From positions 426,769,781 to 426,833,780 of the forward strand of contig NC_085140.1 of assembly GCF_024139115.2 (NCBI RefSeq): a DNA stretch of 64,000 nt, read 5' to 3'. Each line of letters begins with the position of its first letter. The first letter of the stretch is position 1. Source of the DNA: Armigeres subalbatus. Taxonomy: Eukaryota; Arthropoda; Insecta; Diptera; Culicidae. This document shows, piece after piece, positions 32,618 to 44,065 of this stretch. The notes under the pieces were generated by a model. The model was not told where the DNA came from and did no database searches. It saw nothing but the letters and a program-made list of their open reading frames with translations. A program made the translations under genes and the position numbers.

Positions 32618-32850
32618 TTGGTTAAGGAAATTATTTTGAGCTTTTTAGTGGAATGTCTTCACTTATCATAAGACGAGTTTGTACAATCCCATTGAAATTC
32701 CACCACTTAATTGTATCTTGACGTATTTCGACGTATTTCGACCTCAACGTATACGTATTTCGACCTCAACGTATACGTATTTCGACCTCAACAGTAAGGC
32801 CGTCTTCAGTGTCTCGTACTTGACTCGACTTGTCGTTTCAACGTAATTAG
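32618..32850 (-). mobile_element. Penelope-like pLTR, family A, with a tripled core
   Basis: Starts with the family tail (GGAAATTATTTTGAGC, TTTTAGTGGAATGTC). TCATAAGACGAGTTTGTAC, AATTCCACCACTTAATTG and the CTTGACTCGACTTG end follow, as in the 47.1-kb copy. The segment GTATACGTATTTCGACCTC is repeated about three times in tandem at 32,720-32,790, duplicating the conserved GAAATACGTA side of the motif. Confidence 0.65.
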
Positions 32851-32956
32851 CTTTAATTCAATGTTGTACGTCCTAGCTTTAGAAAGTTTTAACTTGTTCT
32901 GTCTGTATAGTTCTATAGGTAGGTGTTTACAATTCAATTTGCATGGCTAGAATAAT

Positions 32957-33249
32957 GGGCCCTCCTTAGCCGTGCGGTAAGACTCGCGGCTACAAAGCAA
33001 GACCATGCTGAGGGTGGCTGGGTTCGATTCCCGGTGCCGGTCTAGGCAATTTTCGGATTGGAAATTGTCTCGACTTCCCTGGGCATAAAAGTATCATCGT
33101 GCTAGCCTCATGATATACGAATGCAAAAATGGTAACCTGGCTTAGAAACCTCGCAGTCAATAACTGTGGAAGTGCTTAATGAACACTAAGCTGCGAGGCG
33201 GCTCTGTCCCAGTGTTGGGATGTAATGCCAAGAAGAAGAAGAAGAAGAA
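32957..33249 (+). mobile_element. Feilai-like tRNA-derived SINE, copy 2
   Basis: Same length and order as the copy at 15.05 kb, from GGGCCCTCCTTAGCCGTGCG through GGTTCGATTCC (box B) to TGTAATGCCAAGAAGAAG. Differences are scattered substitutions. Flanks share only about six bases, so its target duplication is eroded. Confidence 0.85.
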
Positions 33250-33389
33250 TATCCCTAGCAGCACACCTGTTCCACATAAGTTACTGTAACTCATTTGTGA
33301 CCAAATTCAGTCACAATTCAGATGCGGCAACCATTTTTGTCTGACTTGTGCTGCTCGGGATAACAATACATCAGAACGATGACAGATCG

Positions 33390-35200
33390 CCCCTAATGTA
33401 GCTTCATGCAGATTGTGTATCGAGTGACCCTTTCGCACCCCGACCCGTATTGCTCAAAGTCTACTTCAGCGGTACCACCGACTTCCAGAACTGCCGGCTT
33501 CGGCACTGACCGAACCAGCACTCCTTCACTAGCTGTCGCTACTTCCGCATTTCGCTCACGGCCATCCCGTCCCGGAAATACTCGTGGTTCCCCCCCTCTC
33601 AGCCAACCATTCCGAACCCGGTTCTCCACAACGACCACCAGATCTCCGACTTGAACGGGTTTGTAGTCCTTGAACTACTTGGTACGCTTGGTAATCGTTG
33701 GCAAATATTCTTGGATCCACCGAGCCCAAAATCTGTCCAATAACTGTTTGCATAGGTCCCAGTTACAGCAAACTGTCCTTCCCTCCTCGATCGGCTCCCT
33801 AGCCGGCTGGTTGACTCCGCTGGTGCTCCTCTTCTTTCGTTATTTGCTGTGGCCACGAATTCGGATGCTCATAAAGAATTTTCGGAGCTTGGAACCAGCG
33901 ACTGCTGGAGGTGATATCGGGACCTTTGACCCACTTTGTAGCATCGTCAGCGAGATTCTTACGCGATGGCACCCAGCGCCATTCATCGACCTGCGTGAGA
34001 TCGTGGATTTCTGTCAACCTGAATGCGACAAATTGCCGATATTTCCTGGGATCTGCCCACAACCAAGAGATAAAGGTGCAGAACGTTTAGCGACTGATTG
34101 GAAGTGTGTGGTTCTCAATGACGGATTTCGAAAGTCGGGCACCGAGAAAGGCGGCTGACCAGCCTGGGAATCGACAGCAGTTTCAGCCCAACAAATATCG
34201 GAAGCTGATGGAGCGCTTATTCAACCAAAAATAGTCTTCAGCTATAAAAATAGCTTATTCAGCTAAAATTGTTTGTTGGGAGGGGGCAACCTTCGTTTTC
34301 GCTAACACCAACGAGCATCGAACTCTTGTTTCATCGACGATTCGGAAATATGCTACTGCTGCAAAGGCTTCCTCGGAAGCGTCCACGAAAATGTGCAGCT
34401 CGGAGGTCCTGTAGCCTTCGGAAGAGTAGCCAGGGAAGTAGCAACGTGGGATTTCGACTTGATCCAGCTGCTGGAGTAGCTTGACCCATCGTTTCCTCTG
34501 CTCAAGCAGTCCGCAATGCGTTCATCCCAACCAAGTCCAGAGCGCCAGATGGCTACCAATCCGATGGGGTCGAAGATGCTCATCACAGTGCGCAGAATTT
34601 CTCGTTTGGTTGGAACAGCGCCATCCGAAAGGAGAGCCTGGATTTCTTCTCGGAACACACCTTGGAAAACAAAGACATCCGGTTCAGGCTTCCAGACCAT
34701 TCCAAGAACGCGTTCGTAAGCATCCGACCTGTCAATCCAAACTTTTTCCATCATTTCTGTTGGATGTTCCCCGACCCGTGTGAGACTCTTCGGAAAGCTC
34801 TTCGGCGTTCCGATTTTTGACGAATTGAACTGCATAAGATGAGCAGGTGGAGCCGAACGTTGCTACGTCCATGATGAACACCTCGAAGGGCTTAGAGGGA
34901 TCGTCCCGCCACAGGAACAGCTGTGCCGATCGGTCCTCAGGCCGAATCAAGATCTGGTAGAACATCTCGCAGATGTAAGCGCTGATGGCCACCTCGAACT
35001 AGCGAAACCAAGACAGAACCGCCGGAAGCGGTACGAGCAAGTCTGGACCAGCAAGAAGAGCAGAATTGAACGAGTGCCCTTGAACTCTTGCAGCCGCATC
35101 CCTCCAACGCGTTTCCTTTGAGGCACCGCTGCAACCGCATAAGGTTTTCGCCATCGGAATAGCCACACATGTCGGTTGTATTTTGATAGCAGCATTGTCT
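33390..35200 (-). pseudogene. Decayed BEL/Pao polyprotein, second lineage
   Basis: On the minus strand, order from the 5' side: gag-like YSDGENLMRLQRCLKG (about 35,150), then directly RT-like ISAYICEMFYQILIRPEDR (34,960), QLFLWRDD and VATFGSTCS. Then come the post-RT text FREEIQALLSDG and IFDPIGLV (34,560), a linker EWRWVPSRKNLADDATKW (33,950), and C-terminal VENRVRNGWLRG (33,625). Much is deleted between gag and RT and again in the integrase. No LTRs were found. It differs from the BEL element at 53-61 kb. It is a fossil of a retrovirus-like element and cannot encode working proteins. Confidence 0.75.
34187..34279. mobile_element. 93-bp MITE with CCCAACAAA ends, copy 1
   Basis: CCCAACAAA at the left and TTTGTTGGG at the right bound AT-rich sequence containing AGCTGAATAAGC-type words. 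It interrupts the BEL/Pao remnant. An inverted related copy starts at 44,630. Confidence 0.7.
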
Positions 35201-35725
35201 ACAATGTGATAAAAAGATTTAGAACAAACACATAGACGCGACTCAGCCGCGTTGTTATGGAAGCGTCGATAGTACCTCGCATATCGGTCACGAAATTTGT
35301 GTTCAGGAAAGGCACACTATTGCTAAGCTATAACTGCGAATAACTATTCTGTATAAATATCTTCATTTAACTTCTTTATATCTTCCTCTAATTAATTATA
35401 TTCGTAGTCACCAGCCATCTGGTAGTGTTAAAATCACCGTTTCTTCATCCTGAGTGTATTGACGTATGGATTTAATTAATTTATAGCCCGAAGGAAATGT
35501 CATGTTAGATCTCTAATATTTAAAGATCATTTTCCTCATAATTATCACTTCTTTGCATGACGGCCTCTGACTGCTTATGTTGACTTTTTGCAGCTTCTTT
35601 TGCCAATATGCCAAGAAAGGCTGGGAACTGGATTAAACATTATTCAACCGTTGCAGTATTTTTAAACCACTCATACAATTCTAGATTTTGGTTGGCAAAA
35701 GAAGGGATAAAATAGACCCCATCTC
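35201..35725. other. Intergenic, no gene recognised
   Basis: Between the BEL/Pao remnant and the RTE 5' end. Mixed AT-rich sequence; the first part may be BEL leader sequence. Confidence 0.35.
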
Positions 35726-36157
35726 GCGGTCCTTAGCCTCCTACCCAGCAACTCCTATCCCTACCTCCTCGTGGCGCTGGCCGGGATACGAGTAACCCAA
35801 GGGAAGATCGGGTAACCAACCCCGGTGACAGCTATGGTCGTATGCTGACATGGAATGGGGGTTTACTCCTCTCCGGAGATGCAAATCTTACTAAGCATCT
35901 GTTCTCCATGTTAGGAGCGGCTAACAACAGCGTATGTTCTCCATGTTAGGAGCGGCTGAACATCGTCCGAGTGCCAGCGAGGGACTCTAAGTGAAACTGT
36001 GCACCATGGTCCACCGGAAATTTAGGGGGTTTGGTGTCAGGCCCTGCAAGCCAGCCAAAAAAAAACTCACGCGATGTACAATCAACAAGAGAGTACGGAC
36101 CGGAACCATCGGCGAAGAACATTGTGACTAAAAGGAACAAGTGATTGGAAAGTCGGT

Positions 36158-37576
36158 TTGTGAAACTGTAAATCTCTCAACTTCATCGGGAGCACACACA
36201 TACTCGCCGATGTGCTCAAGGATCGTGGATTCGGTATCGTAGCGCTGCAGGAGGTTTGTTGGAAGGGATCAATGCTGCGAACGTTTAGAGGTAATTATAC
36301 CATCTACTAGAGCTGCGGCAACACACATGAGCTGGGAACAGCTTTCATAGTGATAGGCGATATGCAAAGGCGCGTGAATGGGTGGTGGCCGGTCAATGAA
36401 AGAATGTGCAGGTTGGGGATCAAAGGCCGGTTCTTCAACTTCAGCATAATCAACGTCCATAGCCCACACTCCGGAAGCGCTGATGATGATAAGAACGCAT
36501 TCTACGTGCAGCTGGAACGTGAGTACGACAGCTGCCCAAGCCACGACGTCAAAATAATCATAGGAGATTTGAACGCTCAGATTGGCCAAGAGGAGGAGTT
36601 TAGACCGACTATTGGGAAGTTCAGCGCTCACCGGCTGACGAACGAAAACGGCCTACGACTAATTGATTTTGCCGCCTCCAAGAATATGTCCATTCGCTGC
36701 ACCTACTTCCAACACAGCCTCCCGTATCTGTACATCTGGAGATCACCACTGCAGACAGAATCACAAATCGACCACGTTCTGATTGATGGACGGCATTTCT
36801 CCGACATTATCGATGTCAAGACATATCGTGGCGCTAACATCGACTAACATCGACACTATCTGGTGATGTTTCAACTGCGCCCAAAACTATCCGTCAATGT
36901 TCGGTACCGACGACCGGCGCGGTACGACCTAGAGCGACTGAAGCAACCTATTGCCGCAACTGCATATGCGCAGCATCTCGAGGCAGCGTTGCCGGGTATG
37001 CTCGATGGGTCCCCTCTTGAGGACTGCTGGAATACAGTCAAAGCAGCCATTAACGAAGCACCGGAGAACAACGTCGGGTATGTGAGACGAAGTCGACGGA
37101 ACGATTGGGTCGAAGAAGAGTGCAAACAGATTCTGGAGGAGAAGGACGCGGCGCGGGCAGTTGCGCTACAGCAAGGTACCCGGCAGAACGTGGAACGTAA
37201 TAGACGGAAGCGGAGACAGCAGACCCGCCTTTTTCAGGAGAAGAAACGCCGCCTGGAAGAAGCGGAGTGCGAGAAGATGGAACAGCTGTGCCGTTCTCAA
37301 GATACACGCAAGTTCTATGTTCTCAACGTTCTCAACGCATCCCGCAAAGGCTTCGTGCCGCGAGCCGAAATGTGCCGGGATAAGGATGAGAGCATCTTGA
37401 CGGACGAACGTGTGGTGATCGAAAGGTGGAAGCAGCACTACGAGGAACATTTGAATGGCACTGAGAGTACAGGAAGTGAAAGTCAAAGCAGCGGAGGAGA
37501 TGACTACGTCAGTTCAGCGGACGATGGAAGCCAACCCGCCCCCGCCTTGAGAGAAGTTAAGGATACCTTCCAATAG
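36158..37576 (+). pseudogene. RTE copy 2 endonuclease and linker
   Basis: NCKSLNFIGS and FGIVALQEVCWKG open the endonuclease near 36,165-36,265. A break precedes the long frame at 36,350-36,847, which carries INVHSPH, IIGDLNAQIG and ESQIDHVLIDG. A tandem 10-bp duplication (CTAACATCGA at 36,834 and 36,844) shifts the frame. The linker continues at 36,863-37,576 with RRNDWVEEECKQ, ASRKGFVPRAEMC and RWKQHYEEHLNG. Catalytic motifs survive, but the protein is split. Confidence 0.85.
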
Positions 37577-38643
37577 CTAAAGACCAGTAAAACAGCTGGT
37601 AAGGATGGTATCGGAGCTGAGCTCATCAAAATAGGCCCGGAAAAGCTAGCCACTTGCCTGCACAAACTGATCGTCAGAATCTGGAAAAACTGAACAGCTA
37701 CCGTGCCCCATCTACAGTAAAGGCGACAAGCTGGAGTGTGAGAACTTCCGAGCGATCACCATCCTTAATGCCGCCTACAAAGGGATATCCCAGATCATCT
37801 TCCATCGTCTGTCACCATTAGTGAATGAGTTCGTGGGAAGTTATCAAGCCGGCTTCGTTGACGGCCGCTCGACAACGGACCAGATCTTTACGGTACGGCA
37901 AATCCTTCAAAAATGCCGTGAATACCAGGTCCCAACGCATCATCTGTTCGTTGATTTCAAGGCGGCATACGACAGTATAGACCGCGTAGAGCTATGGAAA
38001 ATTATGGACGAGAACAGCTTCCTTGTGAAGCTTACCAGACTGATCAAAGCAACGGTGGATGGTGTGCAAAACTGTGTGAAGATTTCGGGCGAACACTCCA
38101 GTTCGTTCGAATCGCGCCGGGGACTAAGACAAGGTGATGGATTTTCATGCGTCAAAGACAAAGTTCATGCTTGTGGGCGGAACCGAGCGCGACATGGCCC
38201 GCCTGGGAAGCAGTGTTACGATAAACGGGGATACCTTCGAGGTGGTCGAGGAATTCGTCTACCTTGGATCCTTGCTAACGGCTGATAACAATGTTAGTCG
38301 TAAAATACGAAGGCGCATCATCTGTGGAAGTCGGGCCTACTTCGGGCTCCAGAAGAAACTGCGGTCAAAAAAGATTCGCCACCGCACCAAATGTGTTATG
38401 TACAAGACGCTAATAAGAACGGTTGTCCTCTACGGACATGAAACATGGACAATGTTCGAGGAGGACTTACAGGCACTCGGAGTATCCGAGAGACGGGTGC
38501 TTAAGATCATCTTTAGCGGCGTGCAAGAAGACGGTGTGTGGTGGCGAAGAATGCACCATGAGCTCGCCCAACTCTACGGCGAACCCAGTATCCAGAAGGT
38601 AGCTAAAGCCGGAAAGGTACGATGGGCAGGACATGTTGCATAA
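37577..38643 (+). pseudogene. RTE copy 2 reverse transcriptase lacking the FADD box
   Basis: [16 protein letters not shown] follows the linker but is broken by stops to about 37,820. The frame at 37,821-38,149 has GSYQAGFVDGRSTTDQIF, HHLFVDFKAAYDSID and SRRGLRQGDGFSC. It then jumps directly to ASKTKFMLVGG in another frame. Compared with copy 1 this loses roughly 80-90 residues, including FGFADD, so the polymerase active site is gone. The C-terminal part (38,134-38,643) keeps YGHETWT, WWRRMHHEL and VRWAGHV. Confidence 0.85.
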
Positions 38644-38859
38644 ATGCCGGACAGCAACCCTGCAAGGATGGTGTTCGCTTCCGATCCGACAGATACGAGA
38701 CGGCGTTGAGCACAGCGAGCAAGGTGGGCAGACCAGGTGCAAAACGACTTAGTGAGCGTGAGGCGCATTCGAGGATGGAGAGATACGGCCTCGAACCGTG
38801 TATTGTGGCGTCAAATTGTTGATTCAGTGTTATTTGTTTAGATTAGTCTACATACATGA

Positions 38860-39345
38860 AAAATGAGCCTTTCGGCCAAACGACCCTGGTCTATTCGGAT
38901 GTTTGGTCCTTTCGGGTATCTAGACGATTCGGGCATTTGTTATTCGGGCGAATGGAATTCGGTTTTATGTCATTCGGGCGTTTGTGATAGAACACAAATG
39001 TCCTATTTGGTCACATATCTAATTCAGCCAAATGTGCTATTCGGCCAAATGTCCTATTTGGCCAAATTTCCTATTCGGTCAAATGTCCTATTCGGCAAAA
39101 TAACCTATTTGGCCAAAGGACCTTCAAGGCCAAATGTCCTATTCGACCAAATGTCCTATCCGACCAAATGAACAATTCGGCCAAATGTCCTTTTCCGCCA
39201 AATGATCTATTCGGCCAAATGTCCTGTTCGGTCAAATGTCCTATTCGGCCAAATGACCTATTCGGCCAAATGACTTTCGGCCGTGTAGCCTTCGGCCAAA
39301 TGGCATTCGGCAGAACAGTATTTGGCCAAACGGCCCTTCTTCGTT
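38860..39345 (+). repeat. Minisatellite, 17-bp unit TTCGGCCAAATGTCCTA
   Basis: About 25 diverged units in one orientation, starting just after the RTE 3' end. Late units shorten to TTCGGCCAAATGGCA. Same family as 20.64-20.84 kb. Confidence 0.85.
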
Positions 39346-40247
39346 CCTAAGTATGGCGACGAATGGTACACCCATCATACGTATCTATAAATAATTAAAT
39401 AGAATACACACGGCCGTGTAGAAAAAGTCCCAAACAAAATGTTTGCAAGATTGTTCAATTTTTCATAATTTGTCGACAAATAAAAAAAACTCTTTTTCCA
39501 TTACAATTTTGAACTGAAAACTTTTACTATACTGAACGCATTCCCCGCGTAAAAAAGAAACAGGTGTAGTATTAAACTTGTCTTATGACAGTGACAACAA
39601 TTATTAATTTCCCCTACGATTTTTTTTAATGGAGTCGCCTCTCCACATCTCTAATTGATTGAAGGGACCATCGAGATAGGGAGAGATCGTGAAATGGAAG
39701 ATACATTGAAATGGGTACTAATAAAACAGTTCCAAAAAAACTCGTTGCTATTAAAAACACTATATACAAAGACGCGAAATCTGATCCTTGAGCAAACAAA
39801 TCAACCGGCAACCTCGAATGCGCAACACTGCTGACACTGCATAAACTTTTCAAATTGGTCTATAAGATTTTCATGAATCATCAATATTGAATTAGTAACG
39901 CGTTCACCAAACCAAATCGGGTTGTGAATTCACGATAAACAAGTAAACTTTATTTCCAACCATTTGTTGGGGTTGATTAGCTCAAAATGATCAAAAAATA
40001 GCAAAATAATAATTAAAATATGTGTATTTATGATAATTGAAATAGCCCTTATCAAATGTTACGCGCGATTTTTTGGAATGACAGGTCTCTTGCTCGAATG
40101 GAATGACAATGACAGTAAATTTGGAATTCCAATTGGAACATTTCCTGTCTTTGTTCATAGTGTCTTTAGTTGCTATGAAAAACGACAACAAAATAAATGT
40201 CATATCTTGTTTTTGAAGTGTTTGTTATTGTTCAAAGATGGTCTAGT
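39346..40247. other. Unassigned region
   Basis: No gene was recognised. GATTGAAGGGACCATCGAGAT followed by AGGGAGAGATCG at 39,655-39,690 resembles a stretch at 48,005-48,045, so a dispersed repeat may be present. Confidence 0.35.
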
Positions 40248-40259
40248 AGCCTAGAAAAT

Positions 40260-40590
40260 GGAGGGGGGTCCGTAGAGTAGTTGACTACACGTCTGACTCT
40301 AAATCAGATGGTCATGGGTTCGATTCCCACCCCCTTCACACCCTTTGAATATTGAAAAGAGGTGATAGTCTATATGACTTTAAACGAATGCAAAAGTCTA
40401 CGGCCATAAAAACAAACGAATTATAATTGTAAGACAATTCGAAAAATACAGCCGATAAAGAAGAGCATGATTGTAAACTCCATTGGAGTATAAATAGAAA
40501 TAGGTGAACATATGGCCTGCGATGTCGGTCCAGTTAGGTGGGTGGTGCACAAAAGAAAGCACCACCCGAAAAGAAAGAAGAAGAAGAAGA
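40260..40590 (+). mobile_element. tRNA-derived SINE with (GAA)n tail
   Basis: The tRNA-like head starts GAGGGGGGTCCGTAGAG. Acceptor-type pairing is GGGGGT/ACCCCC and the anticodon-type stem TCTGA/TCAGA closes the loop CTCTAAA. Box B is GGTTCGATTCC. The body ends in a hairpin (GGTGGTGC/GCACCACC) and an AAGAAGAAG tail. AGCCTAGAAAAT at 40,248-40,259 and 40,591-40,602 is a perfect 12-bp target duplication. This is a different head from the Feilai-like and Ile-like SINEs in this window. Confidence 0.85.
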
Positions 40591-40602
40591 AGCCTAGAAA
40601 AT

Positions 40603-41240
40603 TTCTAGAGGTGTGCTCCGCTTATCTATAATTTTCTCCGCCGATACAAATTTGAAGATATCCGCAGAATTTTGGAAGTGTAAGTGGAAATTCTGAACAT
40701 TCAATAGAATTCCTGTATAATTTCCTGGTCCATCACGTTGAAACACCAGAGATTTTTTCGTGAAGATACCAATGATTTCCATGTAAATTCCATACAATTT
40801 CTAGTTATAATTTTTGAAATCTCTCCGTAAAAACTAAGAAAAACTTTGTGTGTAAATTGCGAAGGATTTCCCTTTGAAATCCAAAGAATTTACCATAGAA
40901 ATTAATTTTTGAATGGAAAAGAGGCGTTCAGCAGAAAGCCATATGGCCAAAGACCACAAGGCTGAAAGTTGTTTCGCCGAATATGTCGTTTAACCGAAAA
41001 GATTATTTGGTAGAAGCCTACCCGAGCAAAGATTGAGGGCAAATCGATAACTTGTTTCAATGTTGTGAAATAATCGATTATTATTACTTAACTTGATATC
41101 TTTTTGATCGTTTTAACGGTTAAGTAACAAAACGTATAGCAGAAAAGTCTTACTGTGACATTAAATCGAAAACTATTCCTGCTGTCATTGAGAGCAAATC
41201 GAAAACTAATTTTGATATTGGTTTCCGATAACAAAATAAG
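40603..41240. other. Degenerate repeats, no gene
   Basis: GAAATT-type AT-rich words to about 40,915, then diverged GGCCGAAA-type minisatellite words (CATATGGCCAAAGACC, GCCGAATATGTCG) to 41,040. AT-rich sequence follows. Confidence 0.4.
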
Positions 41241-41351
41241 TACACAGTTTGATGTCATATCATTCAATTAAGTAATCTACAGCAAAATGAGATCAAATTA
41301 TGTAATCAATCATGATTATTCATATTTGAAAACAAATTATGAATCAATTTT
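41241..41351 (+). repeat. 111-bp direct repeat, left copy
   Basis: Begins TACACAGTTTGATGTCATAT and ends ATGAATCAATTTT. The copy at 42,861-42,971 differs at only a few positions. The two bracket a 1.5-kb unit. Confidence 0.85.
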
Positions 41352-42860
41352 TTTTTTCGGCTGTTCGGCCACATTGAGAGTTGACGTAAAGTCAATGTCA
41401 ACTTCTCTCCACGAACAGCCTAGATAGCCGTGTGGTGTCGGCAGCTGGTTATTTGGCTAAGAATAACATTACGGATTGCCTGTTCCAGTGGTAAAAGTCC
41501 ACCATACAGGTGACCCCTAATTTTCGGTGTGATGCGGCTTTATGCTTACCGTGCCTACGAATGGATGGTTAGGGGGGTCTAATAAGAACCTAACCGCAAA
41601 CGGAGCCTGTGAAGCACCAGGGCCCCCTTCACAGTATTTTAGCCCTCGCTAACCGGAGCTATGGCGTAGTTGACTTTTTACTTCTCCGAGATAATCGGCT
41701 ACTCTTATTCAACCTCAACGTGAGGTTAAATAAGAGTGGGGTTATGAATATGTGTTTTACTTAGTTTTCAACAAATTGTCACCTATATGGATTCGCATTA
41801 TGCGTTTTTCACAGTGTACTCTGTGTTTCGTTCTTGACGTTCGGGTTCGGCTACTCTTGTTCAATCTCAACGTGAGGTTCAATGAGAATGGGGTTATGAA
41901 TATGTGTTTTACTTAGTTTTCAACAAATTGCCACTTATATGGATTCGCATTGTGCGTTTTTCACAGTGTACTCTGTGTCTCGTCTTTGCCGTTCGGCTTT
42001 GGCTACTCTTGTTCAATCTCAACGTGAGGTTCAATGAGAATGGGGTTATGAATATGTGTTTTACTTAGTTTTCAACAAATTGCCACCTATATGGATTCGC
42101 ATTTTGCATTTTTTTTACAATGTACTTTGTGTTTGTCACCTATATGGATTCGCATTATGCGCTTTTCACAGTGTACTCTGTGTCTCGTCTTTGACGTTCG
42201 GCTTCAGCTACTCTTGTTTAATCTCAACTTGAGGTTGAATAAGGGTGGGATTATGAATATGTTTTTTACTTAGTTTTTCAACAAATTGTCACCTATATGG
42301 ATTCGCATTATGCGTTTTTCACAATGTACTTTGTGTATGTTACCTATATGGATTCGCATTATGCGTTTTTCACAGTGTACTCTGTGTCTAGTCCTTGACG
42401 TTTGGCTTCGGCTACTCTTGTTCAATCTCAACGTGAGGTTAAATAAGAGTGGGGTTATGAATATGTGTTTTACTTAGTTTTCAACAAATTGTCACCTATA
42501 TGGATTCGCATTATGCGATTTTTACAATGTACTTTGTGATTGTCACCTATATGGATTTGCATTATGCGTTTTTCACAGTGCACTCTGTGTTTCGTCTTTG
42601 ACGTTCGTCCATTGTTACGTCCTCTGTGTTTTTGTGACACCTCTCTTTAGTCCCTAGCTGAATGCGTGTGAGTCTACATAATTGGCTTTCCAATAAATGG
42701 TTCCATTCTCCTTTCCAACTTCACTTCCTCTTCCTTTCCCCTTTTCACTTCCTTTTCCGTCAGGTAAATGATGAGAAAGGCCAGTGAAGGCGATGGCACA
42801 AATCTCCCAAATTGAGGGGAACGTGCCTCCTGAGCCGACGTTCTGATACCTGATACCTGA
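41352..42860. mobile_element. 1.5-kb unit between 111-bp direct repeats, probable insertion
   Basis: Starts CGGCTGTTCGGCCACATTG and ends with three CCTGATA heptamers next to the right repeat. It contains a GC-richer 5' part (41,390-41,690), a tandem array (41,699-42,620) and a pyrimidine-rich stretch near 42,720. A heptamer tail would suit a LINE or SINE 3' end, and the direct repeats would then be an exceptionally long target duplication. No coding sequence was recognised, so a recombination origin remains possible. Confidence 0.45.
41699..42620 (+). repeat. Tandem array, 152-bp unit with a 205-bp variant
   Basis: CTACTCTT(G/A)TTCAA starts at 41,699, 41,851, 42,003, 42,208 and 42,412. The first two spacings are 152 bp. 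The next two are 205 and 204 bp because a 53-bp piece around CACCTATATGGATTCGCATT is duplicated inside. Internal open frames are repeats of the same peptide and not genes. Confidence 0.9.
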
Positions 42861-42971
42861 TACACAGTTTGATGTCATATCATTCAATTTAGTAATCTAC
42901 AGCAAAATGAGATCAAATTATGTAATCAATAATGATTATTCATATTTAAAAACAAATTATGAATCAATTTT
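42861..42971 (+). repeat. 111-bp direct repeat, right copy
   Basis: Second copy of the repeat at 41,241-41,351, continuing afterwards into TTAAGTCAAAATCAAAATAT, which is absent from the left flank. Confidence 0.85.
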
Positions 42972-44054
42972 AAGTCAAAATCAAAATATGTTTTATATAT
43001 GCACTCATTACGTTTTCAGACTTTGCTAGGGTATCTAGCCCAAAGTTATTTGGCCGAGAATATCATTTGGCCGGCTGAAAAAAAAAGGTTAGCCGAATAG
43101 CTCAATTGGCCGAAATAGTCATTTGGTCGAAAGGGCCATTTGTCCGAAATGGACATTAGATCGAAAGTGTCGTTCGGCTGAATCGGTCATTTTGGATATT
43201 TTCAACACATTAACAGGAGAATCTTTTGAATTTCGCCAGAAAATTCTTCAAGTTTTCTAGAATTCATTTGGAAATTATTTTCAGAGTTTTCACGGGAAGT
43301 TGTTTAAAATTTCTTTAGGAAAATATTCAGAATATTCACGGAAAGTTCCTATTGAGTTCTGTTGAGAATTTTTCGAAATTTAAAAAAAAAAACCCTAATA
43401 ATTCTGGAAGATTGTGACTGGTAAAAGGGATGCTTTAGCGTTGACTTCCTCAATCTAGATCATTAAAGATGGTTAGTGTTTTTTTATTCTTTATTAGATT
43501 GTTTTTTTTTTCGCAGGGAGACGGCTAGATTGGCATAGCCAATTTTAAAACAGATTTTTTTTCTGCAATATCCGCGGGAGACTATGGAATTTTCACGAGA
43601 AAAACTCCGGCATTTCCACGGAAAATTCTTCAAAGTTTCTGCAGAAGAGGGTTCAAAATGTAGATTTCAACGAAAATTTCTTTGGTTTTCAACGGAAAGT
43701 TTGCACGGAATTTTTAAGGAATGTTTTTGGATTACTTCAAAAAATTCTTTCTTTTTTCGATAAGAAATTCTTGGGAAATTCCATTGACGGAAAGCGACAG
43801 ACGAGCAATTTGGCCGAAAAAGCCGTTTATTCTAACAGGTCGTCTGGCCGAAACCATCGTTGGTCGAAAATGCTGTTTGGCCGAAATGGTTTTAACAGAA
43901 TGGGCCATTCAGCCGAAAATGTCATTTGATCATTGATCAAAATTTCGTAGCCTCTCTACTTTTAAGTCGATACTGGCCTTTAGGCCAAAAGTAATCTAGC
44001 CAAGTACCATTAGCAGAACTAAGCGTTTAACGGTAACTGTTATCTGGTCGAAAC
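42972..44054. other. Degenerate minisatellite and GAAATT-type tracts
   Basis: TTGGCCGAAA-type words at 43,040-43,200 and 43,800-43,960 alternate with AT-rich GGAAATTTTCACGG-type text at 43,210-43,400 and 43,560-43,790. No gene was recognised. Confidence 0.45.
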
Positions 44055-44065
44055 AGGTTTGACAG

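Larger units (their letters stand above)
35726..38850 (+). mobile_element. RTE-clade LINE, copy 2, nearly full length, inactive
   Basis: The 5' UTR at 35,726-36,150 includes a near-tandem repeat of ATGTTCTCCATGTTAGGAGC. The endonuclease, linker, polymerase and C-terminal regions follow in RTE order. The 3' end (CGAACCGTGTATTGTGG, TTGATTCAGTG) matches the other RTE ends in this window. Frame breaks occur near 36,300, 36,840 and 37,576-37,820. A deletion near 38,146 removes the catalytic box of the polymerase. It has the opposite orientation to copy 1. Confidence 0.85.
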
